From assembly GCA_020439725.1 (NCBI GenBank), contig JAGQSE010000445.1, forward strand, positions 1 to 5,420: a stretch of DNA of 5,420 bases, written 5' to 3'. The position numbers were made by a program, and so were the translations under genes. Source of the DNA: Acidobacteriota bacterium. GTDB lineage: Bacteria; Acidobacteriota; Thermoanaerobaculia; Multivoradales; JAHZIX01. Under the pieces are notes generated by a model. That model had not been told where the DNA came from. It was given only the letters and a program-made list of their open reading frames with translations, and searched no databases. Below, piece after piece: positions 1 through 5,121 of the stretch. Each line of letters starts with the position of its first letter. The first letter of the stretch is position 1.

Positions 1-37
1 GGTCGGAGTCGGTGTGTCCCGCAAGCGCGCGAGCAGC

Positions 38-53
38 GGTCGGTGGCCCGACC
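38..53. other. GC-rich hairpin upstream of the YiiX-like gene
   Basis: GGTCGG (38-43) and CCGACC (48-53) form a perfect 6-bp stem with a 4-base loop, 10 bases before the Shine-Dalgarno of the next gene. No T run follows, so it is a poor intrinsic terminator. It could be a 5' leader structure, the tail of an upstream gene lying outside the window, or chance in GC-rich DNA. Confidence 0.2.
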
Positions 54-62
54 TCGGAGCGA

Positions 63-68
63 AGGAGG
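63..68 (+). promoter_or_regulatory. Shine-Dalgarno AGGAGG fixing the start of the YiiX-like gene
   Basis: AGGAGG lies 8 bases before the ATG at 77. It selects that ATG over the in-frame GTG at 14, which would put 21 charged residues ahead of the signal peptide. Confidence 0.8.
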
Positions 69-76
69 GTCGAAAG

Positions 77-685
77 ATGAGGCGGGCCTGGCTCCTGCTC
101 GTCCTCTTTGCCGCGGGAGCTTGTGGCGCTTCGCCCGCCTACGAGCCCCGCGACGGCGACATCGTCTTCCATACCTCGCGATCGGCCCAGAGTTTGGCCA
201 TCCAGAAGGCGACCGGCTCCCGGTACAGCCACATGGGAGTCGTCTACATCCAGGATGGCCAGCCGCTGGTCTATGAAGCGGTGGAGCCGGTGAAGCTGAC
301 GCCCCTCGACGAGTGGACCCGCCGCGGCGAGAGCGGGCATTTCGTGGTCAAGCGGCTTCGAGACGCCGACACGGTGCTGACGGAGGCGGCGCTAGAGCGA
401 ATGCTCCAGGTCGGCGAGGCGTTCGACGGCAAGCACTACGACCTCTACTTCGAGTGGTCGGACGACCGGATCTACTGCTCCGAGCTGGTGTGGAAGATCT
501 TCGACCGGGCATTGGGGATCGACCTCGGTGAGCTCGAGACCATTCGCGACTTCGATTTAAGCGACCCGATCGTCCGCGCCAAGGTCCAGGAGCGCTGGGG
601 TGGCCCGCCACCGGACAACGAGACGGTGATCTCGCCGGTCGCCATCTTCGACAGCGATCGGCTGGTCACGGTGTATCGGCGGTAG
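77..685 (+). CDS. yiiX: YiiX-like exported permuted-papain (NlpC/P60 superfamily) hydrolase
   Basis: This is a 202-residue protein of the YiiX/YebB-like branch of the NlpC/P60 superfamily, cysteine hydrolases or amidases with a circularly permuted papain fold. Residues 1-21 are a signal peptide (Arg-Arg, then a hydrophobic run, ending near SPA before YEP). Cys16 could be read as a weak lipobox, but the alignment I recall with E. coli YiiX favours ordinary cleavage after Ala21. The mature part opens with GDIVF (27-31). The catalytic His is His52 in SRYSHMG and the catalytic Cys is Cys134 in IYCSELVWK. Further YiiX hallmarks are WSDDR just before the Cys, FDLSDPIVRAKVQERWG near the C-terminus and ETVISP after it. 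Length matches the family's roughly 200 residues. The natural substrate of YiiX is not firmly established; cleavage of a peptidoglycan or lipid amide or ester bond in the periplasm is inferred from the superfamily. It appears monocistronic, with 156 bp before the next gene. The fold assignment is secure, the substrate is not. Confidence 0.9.
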   Translation: MRRAWLLLVLFAAGACGASPAYEPRDGDIVFHTSRSAQSLAIQKATGSRYSHMGVVYIQDGQPLVYEAVEPVKLTPLDEWTRRGESGHFVVKRLRDADTVLTEAALERMLQVGEAFDGKHYDLYFEWSDDRIYCSELVWKIFDRALGIDLGELETIRDFDLSDPIVRAKVQERWGGPPPDNETVISPVAIFDSDRLVTVYRR

Positions 686-697
686 CTCCCGTGGATG

Positions 698-717
698 GTT
701 GAGCCCTAGAGGGCAAC
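698..717 (+). terminator. Weak hairpin after the YiiX-like gene
   Basis: GCCC (703-706) and GGGC (711-714) pair around a 4-base loop. GTT/AAC can extend the stem past a 2-base bulge. It starts 12 bases after the stop codon, but the stem is short and no T run follows. It is possibly a minor terminator. The remaining spacer up to 841 shows no convincing promoter by eye. Confidence 0.2.
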
Positions 718-827
718 TGAGCACCTCGCTCCGCTCCACTCCAACCGGAAAGAAACGTCCGCGTCCGTCTACTTCCTCGGGTATCGGTCAGCCGACCCGA
801 ACCCAGGGACCACCAACCTCTTGGAGC

Positions 828-833
828 AGGGAG
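828..833 (+). promoter_or_regulatory. Shine-Dalgarno AGGGAG fixing the haloperoxidase start
   Basis: AGGGAG ends 8 bases before the ATG at 842. An in-frame TTG at 821 would start inside or before this site and lacks its own ribosome binding site, so ATG 842 is preferred. Confidence 0.75.
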
Positions 834-841
834 TAGACGAC

Positions 842-2644
842 ATGACGGACGATCGACGCGCATCGGCCAAACGGGTCCGTGACGCAGCGGCCCAGCTGGC
901 CTACGACCGGGAGCACCCGGTTCACCGCAGCAACGGCGACGAGCAGCGCTATTCCGGTGCCCGCTACGCCATGAACTTCACCAAGGGCCTCGACCACGAT
1001 CCGGCGACCGGGTTGATCAATGACCCGGAGGCGTTCCGGGCCTTCCGCGCCGCCATCGACAACGGCTTCGTCGACACCTTCACCTCCCGGGTTCCGGTGT
1101 CCGAGATGAAGCAACGCAAATGGGAGGCGCCCACCGCGGGGCTGGTCTTCGAGCTCGAAGGACCCGATGCGGAGGCGGTGACCATGGCGCCGCCGCCGGC
1201 TCTCGGCTCCTGCGAGCTGGCCTATGAGATGGCCGAGGTCTACGAGCTCGCCCTGCTGCGCGACGTGCCGCTTGCGGACTTCAAGGTTGGATCGGCAAGC
1301 GCGGAGCTCAAAGCGTCTACGAAGAGGCTGAACAAGATCGGCTACGACCTTTCGGGCAAGGCGGGTCGCCCGCGCAAGAACGTCGGCGGTGAGATCACCT
1401 GCCAGACCGCCTTCCGCGGCTCCTCTCCGGGGGTCGAGCACGGCCCCTATCTCTCGCAGCTCATGCTCTTGGGGAACAAGAGCGTCGCCGGGGAGGACGA
1501 GGCCACCGATGGCAGGGTCCGCTATGGCGCGATCCGCGCCAATCAGCGGGTCCCGACGGCCATGGAAGGTGTCGACTTCATGACCGCGTGGGACGAGTGG
1601 TTGGCGGTGCAGAACGGCAAGGATACGCAGACGGGGAATGAAGCGGACATCTTCGGGCCATCTACCGGGGTCACCCGGCGGTTCATCTCGACGCCCCGCG
1701 ATCTCGCCACCTTCGTCCACTATGACGCGCTGTACGAGGCGTACCTCAACGCCTGCCTCCTCCTCCTCGGCATGCAGACGCCCAAGGATCCCGAGATCGC
1801 GGCCTTCGATCCGGCCTTCGACAAGCTTTCGGGGGGCGGCAAGCTGCACGCGGACACCGCCCCCCGCAACCGGCAAGCAGGCGGTTTCGCGCTCTGGGGC
1901 GGTCCGCACATCCTGACTCTGGTGACCGAGGTGGCGACCCGGGCGCTCAAGGCGGTGCGCTACCAGAAGTTCAACACGCATTGCCGGCTGCGCCCGGAGG
2001 CCCTCGCGGCACGCATCGAGAGAGCCGGTGAGATCGAGCAGCGGTTCCCCTCGGTCTGCAAGGGATTCTCGGAGCTCGAGACGTCCATCGGGGATACCGT
2101 CAAGGCCATCGTGAAGAAGAACACGGTGGGCAAGACACCCGGCACCAAGCTCCTCCCCATGGCCTTCCAGGAGGGGTCGCCGATGCATCCCTCCTATGGC
2201 GCGGGGCACGCCACCGTGGCGGGTGCTTGCGTGACGATGCTCAAGGCCTTCTTCGATACCAGCGCCGTCCTCGTCAGTCGCTGTACCCCAGGCGGTAGCA
2301 AGGGCGCCAAGACGACGGAGGAGGTCTTCTTCACCCGTACGCCGATGCCGGGAGACCAGCCGGTCGCCTTCGTTCCGGACACTACCGGGAAGAAGCTGCA
2401 ACCGGTCCACGTCGACTGCTACCTGACCCTCGAGGGCGAGCTCAACAAGCTGGCCGCCAACATCTCGATCGGTCGCAACATGGCGGGCGTCCACTACTTC
2501 TCGGACTACTACGACAGCCTGCGCATGGGCGAGAAGATCGCCCTGGGGATCCTCGAAGAACAGGCGCTGTGCTATCCGCTCGATCCGTTCGTGGTCTCCG
2601 TGCCGACCTTCGACGGTCCCGTGCGCCGCATCGGTCGTCGCTGA
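842..2644 (+). CDS. Vanadium-dependent haloperoxidase (bromoperoxidase type)
   Basis: This 600-residue protein of the vanadium haloperoxidase / PAP2-like acid phosphatase superfamily would use H2O2 and a bound vanadate to oxidise halide to hypohalous acid. The vanadate pocket is readable: Lys376 and Arg384 (spacing 8, as in the red-algal enzymes, within KFNTHCRLRPE), Gly455-His456 in HPSYGAGHAT, Arg545 and vanadate-ligand His551 in GRNMAGVHYFSDYY. His449, seven residues before His456, occupies the position that is His in algal bromoperoxidases and Phe in the fungal chloroperoxidase, which suggests bromide or iodide preference. The Ser of the classic Ser-Gly-His triplet is Ala454 here. Length is close to the roughly 600 residues of Corallina-type enzymes, whose subunits assemble into dodecamers; whether this one does is unknown. 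No signal peptide or membrane segment is visible at the N-terminus, which is hydrophilic and charged, and nine Cys are scattered through the chain. It is flanked by a 156-bp leader and a strong terminator, so it is probably transcribed alone. Family membership is very secure; halide specificity and physiological role are inference. Confidence 0.95.
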   Translation: MTDDRRASAKRVRDAAAQLAYDREHPVHRSNGDEQRYSGARYAMNFTKGLDHDPATGLINDPEAFRAFRAAIDNGFVDTFTSRVPVSEMKQRKWEAPTAGLVFELEGPDAEAVTMAPPPALGSCELAYEMAEVYELALLRDVPLADFKVGSASAELKASTKRLNKIGYDLSGKAGRPRKNVGGEITCQTAFRGSSPGVEHGPYLSQLMLLGNKSVAGEDEATDGRVRYGAIRANQRVPTAMEGVDFMTAWDEWLAVQNGKDTQTGNEADIFGPSTGVTRRFISTPRDLATFVHYDALYEAYLNACLLLLGMQTPKDPEIAAFDPAFDKLSGGGKLHADTAPRNRQAGGFALWGGPHILTLVTEVATRALKAVRYQKFNTHCRLRPEALAARIERAGEIEQRFPSVCKGFSELETSIGDTVKAIVKKNTVGKTPGTKLLPMAFQEGSPMHPSYGAGHATVAGACVTMLKAFFDTSAVLVSRCTPGGSKGAKTTEEVFFTRTPMPGDQPVAFVPDTTGKKLQPVHVDCYLTLEGELNKLAANISIGRNMAGVHYFSDYYDSLRMGEKIALGILEEQALCYPLDPFVVSVPTFDGPVRRIGRR

Positions 2645-2666
2645 TCTCGGGATTCTGAGCAACCCG

Positions 2667-2708
2667 AAGGCTCGGAGCGGCGGGGTAGGGCCGCTGCTCC
2701 GAGCCTTT
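2667..2708 (+). terminator. Strong intrinsic-terminator-like hairpin after the haloperoxidase
   Basis: The arms AAGGCTCGGAGC (2667-2678) and GCTCCGAGCCTT (2696-2707) pair perfectly over 12 bp. Inside the 17-base loop a further GGC/GCC pairing is possible, or AGCGGC with GCCGCT as an alternative. It begins 22 bases after the stop codon. The T run is only TTT, typical of GC-rich genomes. The A residues at the left foot let it act weakly in the other direction too, but no minus-strand gene lies nearby. Confidence 0.75.
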
Positions 2709-2835
2709 GCGCGTTCGTGGGAGGCGGAAGGACATCCGCCGATCCGCCCTCTCCAAGCACCGCAGGGGCCAGGTCTACGACGAGATCCTCGTCCTGCTCC
2801 GGCAACTCGTCGGCCGGCCGCTCCGGCCGTGGTAG
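2689..2835 (+). pseudogene. Possible gene remnant: short frame with coding-like codon use
   Basis: The frame is open from 2689 to a TAG at 2833-2835. From 2722 it reads R-R-K-D-I-R-R-S and ends in VYDEILVLLRQLVGRP and a few more residues, a protein-like mix of charged and hydrophobic residues. In the 37 codons from 2722 to the stop, 35 end in G or C, unlike the neighbouring frames and like the real genes here. No ATG or GTG start is present. The only candidate is TTG at 2707, which sits in the foot of the haloperoxidase terminator and has no clear ribosome binding site. It is more likely the 3' tail of a decayed gene than a working small gene. I recognise no family. Confidence 0.2.
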
Positions 2836-2878
2836 CTTGTTGCGAGTCGAAGCGTCTCCTCGATCTTGTCCGCCAACC

Positions 2879-2884
2879 AGGAGG
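2879..2884 (+). promoter_or_regulatory. Shine-Dalgarno AGGAGG of the beta-barrel gene
   Basis: AGGAGG lies 6 bases before ATG 2891. It excludes the upstream in-frame alternatives from 2717, which would add 58 low-complexity residues ahead of a clear signal peptide. Confidence 0.85.
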
Positions 2885-2890
2885 CCCCCC

Positions 2891-3418
2891 ATGCGGAACG
2901 AGCTCATCCTGACCGCTGCCTTCCTCGTCCTCTCGGCCGGTGCCGTTGCTGCCGCTCCCGTCGGTGTGACCGTCCAGGGCTATCCCGCCGGCGTGATCGC
3001 GGAAGCGGAGGTCGAGCTTCCGCTCGAGGCGCATCATTCGCTCTTTCTGCGAGCCGGCTACAACTTCACCGATCGCAAAGACTATGGCGAACACGACAAC
3101 GAGGAGGGCGGTGGCCCCGGGGTGACGGTGGGGTATCGCTACACCCTCCACGACTCGGGGGACGGCTGGTTCTTCGGCGGCCGGGCGGACGTCTGGTTCC
3201 TCGCCATCGACTGGAAAGACCGGGGGCGCTCGGGGAGTACCGACGTCGTCGTCTTCCAGCCCACCGCCGAGGCGGGGTATCGGGCGCGGCTCAAGAACGG
3301 TTGGGCCATCAGCCCCTTCCTTGCCCTCGGGGCCGAGATCAACGTGCGCACGAGCGGCGAGGACGTTGGCCAGGGCGCGATCTTCCTGGCTGGACTGACG
3401 CTGACCAAGTCTTTCTGA
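2891..3418 (+). CDS. Small secreted outer-membrane beta-barrel protein, family unknown
   Basis: This is a 175-residue protein. Residues 1-22 are a clear Sec signal peptide: short charged start, hydrophobic core, then AVAAA before PVG. The mature chain is a series of alternating amphipathic stretches rich in Gly, Tyr, Phe and Trp, such as HHSLFLRAGYNF, GPGVTVGYRYTL, GWFFGGRADVWFLAID, VVVFQPTAEAGYRARL, ISPFLALGAEINV and GAIFLAGLTLTKSF. They are separated by charged turns such as the acidic GEHDNEEGGG segment. The chain ends in Phe175, the classic C-terminal signal read by the BAM assembly machinery. Size and strand count (about seven or eight) fit an eight-stranded OmpA/OmpX-like barrel. I cannot assign a named family or substrate; adhesion, membrane stability or a small pore are all possible. 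It follows the haloperoxidase terminator, so it needs its own promoter, which I could not identify in 2709-2878. The AHSA1 gene begins 70 bases downstream with no strong terminator between. Confidence 0.8.
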   Translation: MRNELILTAAFLVLSAGAVAAAPVGVTVQGYPAGVIAEAEVELPLEAHHSLFLRAGYNFTDRKDYGEHDNEEGGGPGVTVGYRYTLHDSGDGWFFGGRADVWFLAIDWKDRGRSGSTDVVVFQPTAEAGYRARLKNGWAISPFLALGAEINVRTSGEDVGQGAIFLAGLTLTKSF

Positions 3419-3477
3419 GAAACGGGAGCGTCGAGTACCTCGAGAGACGTCGGCTCGCCGGCGCAGACGCCCTCCCT

Positions 3478-3482
3478 GGGAG
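3478..3482 (+). promoter_or_regulatory. Shine-Dalgarno GGGAG supporting a TTG start
   Basis: GGGAG ends 6 bases before the TTG at 3489. No in-frame ATG or GTG exists near the start of the conserved domain, so this site decides the unusual start codon of the AHSA1-like gene. Confidence 0.7.
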
Positions 3483-3488
3483 CAACCG

Positions 3489-3923
3489 TTGACGACCTAC
3501 AACACATCGCGTGAGATCCCGGCTTCGGTCGAGGACGTCTTCGCCGCCATCGCCGACCCCGTTCGCCTGGCGCGGTGGTGGGGACCGGCGGGCTTCACCA
3601 ACACCTTCGAGGTCTGCGAATTCGAGCCGGGTGGCCGCTGGTCCCTGAAGATGCACGGGCCCAACGGGCACGACTATCCCAACGAGAGCGTGTTCGAGCG
3701 GATCGAGCCCCCGACCCGGCTGGTCGTGCGGCACGTCTCGGTGCCCCAGTACCGCCTGACGATCTCGCTCGAAGCCACGCCCGTGGGAACCCGGGTCTCC
3801 TGGTCCCAGGCCTTCGACAACCAGGAGACGGGCCGCCGTCTCGAGAGCATCGTGGTGCCGGGTAACGAGCAGAACCTCGACCGGCTGAGCGCGGAAGTGC
3901 TCCACCCGCCGGCCGATGACTAG
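3489..3923 (+). CDS. AHSA1/SRPBCC-domain (START-like) protein
   Basis: This is a 144-residue, single-domain protein of the AHSA1 group (Activator of Hsp90 ATPase homologue 1-like) in the SRPBCC/START superfamily, which folds into a helix-grip cavity for a hydrophobic ligand. Family marks run in order: REIPASVEDVFAAIADP (8-24), WWGP (30-33), FEPGGRW (45-51), ESVFERIEPPTRLV, an LxATPVGTRVSW strand, and a long C-terminal helix around NEQNLDRLSAEV. Length is typical. There is no signal peptide, so it is cytosolic. The start is TTG with a good GGGAG six bases upstream. The stop TAG overlaps a GTG (TAGTG) that could couple translation to the TfoX-like gene, although the conserved start of that protein is further on. 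Proteins of this group are usually uncharacterised; ligand binding is inferred from fold, and a true Hsp90 role is unlikely for a bacterial single-domain member. Confidence 0.9.
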   Translation: MTTYNTSREIPASVEDVFAAIADPVRLARWWGPAGFTNTFEVCEFEPGGRWSLKMHGPNGHDYPNESVFERIEPPTRLVVRHVSVPQYRLTISLEATPVGTRVSWSQAFDNQETGRRLESIVVPGNEQNLDRLSAEVLHPPADD

Positions 3924-3967
3924 TGCTCCCCGTTCCGGACCTCGAGAGGAAGGCGCGAAACGACGAT

Positions 3968-4306
3968 ATGGCCTACGACGAAGGGCTCGCTGACCGCATC
4001 CGTCGCCTGCTGGCGGGGCATCCCCTGATTGGCGAGAGGAAGATGTTCGGTGGCATCGCCTTCCTGAGGGGCGGCCACATGTTCGCCGGTGTCTCGGGCT
4101 CGTCGCTCATGGCCCGCGTGGGCAAGGCGAGCTATGTCGAGCTGCTGGGCCGAGAGCACGTTCGCGAGATGGACTTCACGGGCAAGCCCATGCAGGGCTA
4201 TGTCTACGTCGACCCGCCGGGCCTCGAAGGCGAAGCCGAGCTCCGCTTCTGGGTCGAGCACTGCGAGAGCTTCGTCGCCGCCCTGCCACCCAAGAAAGGA
4301 ACCTGA
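3968..4306 (+). CDS. Stand-alone TfoX N-terminal-domain protein
   Basis: This 112-residue protein consists of a TfoX_N domain only (the N-terminal domain of the TfoX/Sxy competence regulators). It begins with MAYDEGLADRIRRLL, a start seen across stand-alone members. KMFGG (25-29) and MDFTGKPMQGYVYV (68-81) are the family's two most conserved blocks, followed by a C-terminal helix around FWVEHCESF and a PPKK tail. The C-terminal helix-hairpin-helix domain of true TfoX is absent, so a role in natural competence should not be assumed; these short proteins have no established function. ATG 3968 is chosen because family conservation starts there. The purine-rich GAGAGGAAGG (3944-3953) is 14 bases upstream, longer than ideal. 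A GTG at 3923, overlapping the stop of the preceding gene, would add 15 unconserved residues and has no ribosome binding site. The gene sits 44 bases after the AHSA1-like gene, probably in the same transcript. Confidence 0.88.
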   Translation: MAYDEGLADRIRRLLAGHPLIGERKMFGGIAFLRGGHMFAGVSGSSLMARVGKASYVELLGREHVREMDFTGKPMQGYVYVDPPGLEGEAELRFWVEHCESFVAALPPKKGT

Positions 4307-4322
4307 GCCGTGAGCCGCCCAT

Positions 4323-4347
4323 CCCGGTGAAGCATCGGCTTCCCGGG
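4323..4347 (+). terminator. Hairpin after the TfoX-like gene
   Basis: CCCGG (4323-4327) and GAAGC (4329-4333) pair with GCTTC (4338-4342) and CCGGG (4343-4347) around the loop ATCG, giving ten base pairs with one bulged T. It starts 17 bases after the stop codon. No T run follows, only CGTGTT, so termination may be partial. The rest of the 115-bp spacer to the next gene shows no clear promoter. Confidence 0.45.
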
Positions 4348-4421
4348 CGTGTTAGGCGGGTTCGGTGTGGCCCCGGTGTACCCTCGGATCGACGCGTTTC
4401 TGCCACGAGGATGAGAAAACC

Positions 4422-4820
4422 ATGAAGAAGTCCGAATCGACCGACGACAAGACCCCCTCCGAGCTCATCGACCAGAAGATCGTCGACCTTGGTGACTGGC
4501 GCGGCGAGACGCTCGCCCGGATCCGCGCCCTGGTGCACGAGGCGGATCCGGAGGTCGTCGAGACCTGGAAGTGGCGGGGCGTTCCCGTCTGGGAGCACGA
4601 CGGCATCCTGTCGACGGGCGAGACCTACAAGCAGGTCGTCAAGATGACCTTCGCCAAGGGCGCGTCGCTGGCGGATCCGTCGGGGCTCTTCAACTCGAGC
4701 CTCGAGGGCAACACCCGGCGAGCCATCGACTTCCACGAGGGAGACGAGATCGACGAGGAGGCTCTCAAGGAGCTGATCCGCGCCGCCGTGGCGCTCAACC
4801 GCTCGAAGGCCCGGCGGTAG
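4422..4820 (+). CDS. DUF1801 (YdhG-like) domain protein
   Basis: This is a 132-residue cytosolic protein with a DUF1801 domain. After a charged, Lys/Asp/Ser-rich lead (1-12) come an amphipathic helix and the signature ETWKWRGVPVWEHDGILS (residues 47-64), in which the Trp/Gly/Pro/Trp pattern is diagnostic. Then follow TYKQVVKMTFAKGASL, the SGLFNSSLEGNTRRAIDF block (here a Gly-Asn-x-x-Arg variant of the family's usual turn) and a C-terminal helix DEEALKELIRAAVALNRSKARR. The family shares a frataxin-like fold, and the Bacillus YdhG/Fra protein has been described as an iron chaperone. This copy's function is not established, and many DUF1801 proteins are simply uncharacterised. ATG 4422 has GAGG (4407-4410) 11 bases upstream. 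An ATG at 4411 gives only a four-codon frame ending at TGA over the real start. Its neighbours AHSA1 and TfoX_N are other small orphan-domain proteins. Confidence 0.9.
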   Translation: MKKSESTDDKTPSELIDQKIVDLGDWRGETLARIRALVHEADPEVVETWKWRGVPVWEHDGILSTGETYKQVVKMTFAKGASLADPSGLFNSSLEGNTRRAIDFHEGDEIDEEALKELIRAAVALNRSKARR

Positions 4821-5028
4821 CCTCGGGCAGCCTCTTGTCGCCAGTCCCGCCTGCCGCGGTCCCCAAGACCGGCATCGGCAGCAGCGGGGGACTGCGCCGT
4901 CAGCGAGCCGACGGCGACGAGGCTCCGCTCCGGGCCTGCCCGGATCATGGATCCCAAGGGATGCGCGCCGGACCGGAGACGATCTCGTCGGGTAGAGCGG
5001 CGGCGGAGAGGGGCCTGGCGAGAGAAGG
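4821..5028. other. Non-coding spacer with two hairpins
   Basis: No frame here looks coding. Two perfect inverted repeats are visible: CGCCGTC (4895-4901) with GACGGCG (4910-4916) over an 8-base loop, and CCGGG (4930-4934) with CCCGG (4939-4943) over a 4-base loop. Neither is followed by a T run. The first, 75 bases beyond the DUF1801 stop, could help end that transcript, but the evidence is only structural. Confidence 0.35.
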
Positions 5029-5121
5029 CGCGGTCGGCCTTCGACCGCGAGGTGTAGGACCTGTGGGTCGGTAACCCCGCGGTCGAAGGCGCCGGTTCGG
5101 TGGTTACCCTGCGGTCGTAGG
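5029..5121. repeat. Cluster of four CGCGGTCG-type 8-mers forming alternative hairpins
   Basis: CGCGGTCG occurs at 5029-5036, inverted (CGACCGCG) at 5042-5049, direct again at 5078-5085, and with one change (TGCGGTCG) at 5110-5117. The first two form a perfect 8-bp hairpin with loop GCCTT. The second and third belong to a longer perfect 13-bp inverted repeat, GCCTTCGACCGCG (5037-5049) with CGCGGTCGAAGGC (5078-5090), around a 28-base loop. The two hairpins share an arm and cannot coexist. The third and fourth copies lie in a 20-base direct repeat (5070-5089 and 5102-5121, 17 of 20 identical). The cluster separates the plus-strand DUF1801 gene from the converging minus-strand edge gene, so a bidirectional terminator or a REP-like element is plausible. 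Confidence 0.55.

Noticed and set aside
14..76. GTG start extending the YiiX-like protein by 21 residues
   Set aside because: The extension is charged and would bury the signal peptide, while ATG 77 has an ideal AGGAGG.
2717..2890. Upstream GTG extension of the barrel protein
   Set aside because: It adds a Ser/Arg/Pro-rich stretch before a clear signal peptide, and ATG 2891 has its own AGGAGG.
788..3151. A very long open frame on the minus strand (787 codons) opposite the haloperoxidase
   Set aside because: It lies antisense to an unmistakable enzyme, runs through the terminator and into the barrel gene, and its translation is low-complexity Arg/Gly/Glu-rich. Long antisense frames are expected where third codon positions are G/C.
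3431..3443. TCGAG/CTCGA hairpin between barrel and AHSA1 genes
   Set aside because: A five-base-pair stem with a 3-base loop and no T run is too weak to call a terminator.
4376..4384. TGTACCCT as a possible -10 element before the DUF1801 gene
   Set aside because: No -35-like hexamer lies at 16-18 bases upstream, and the match to the consensus is poor.
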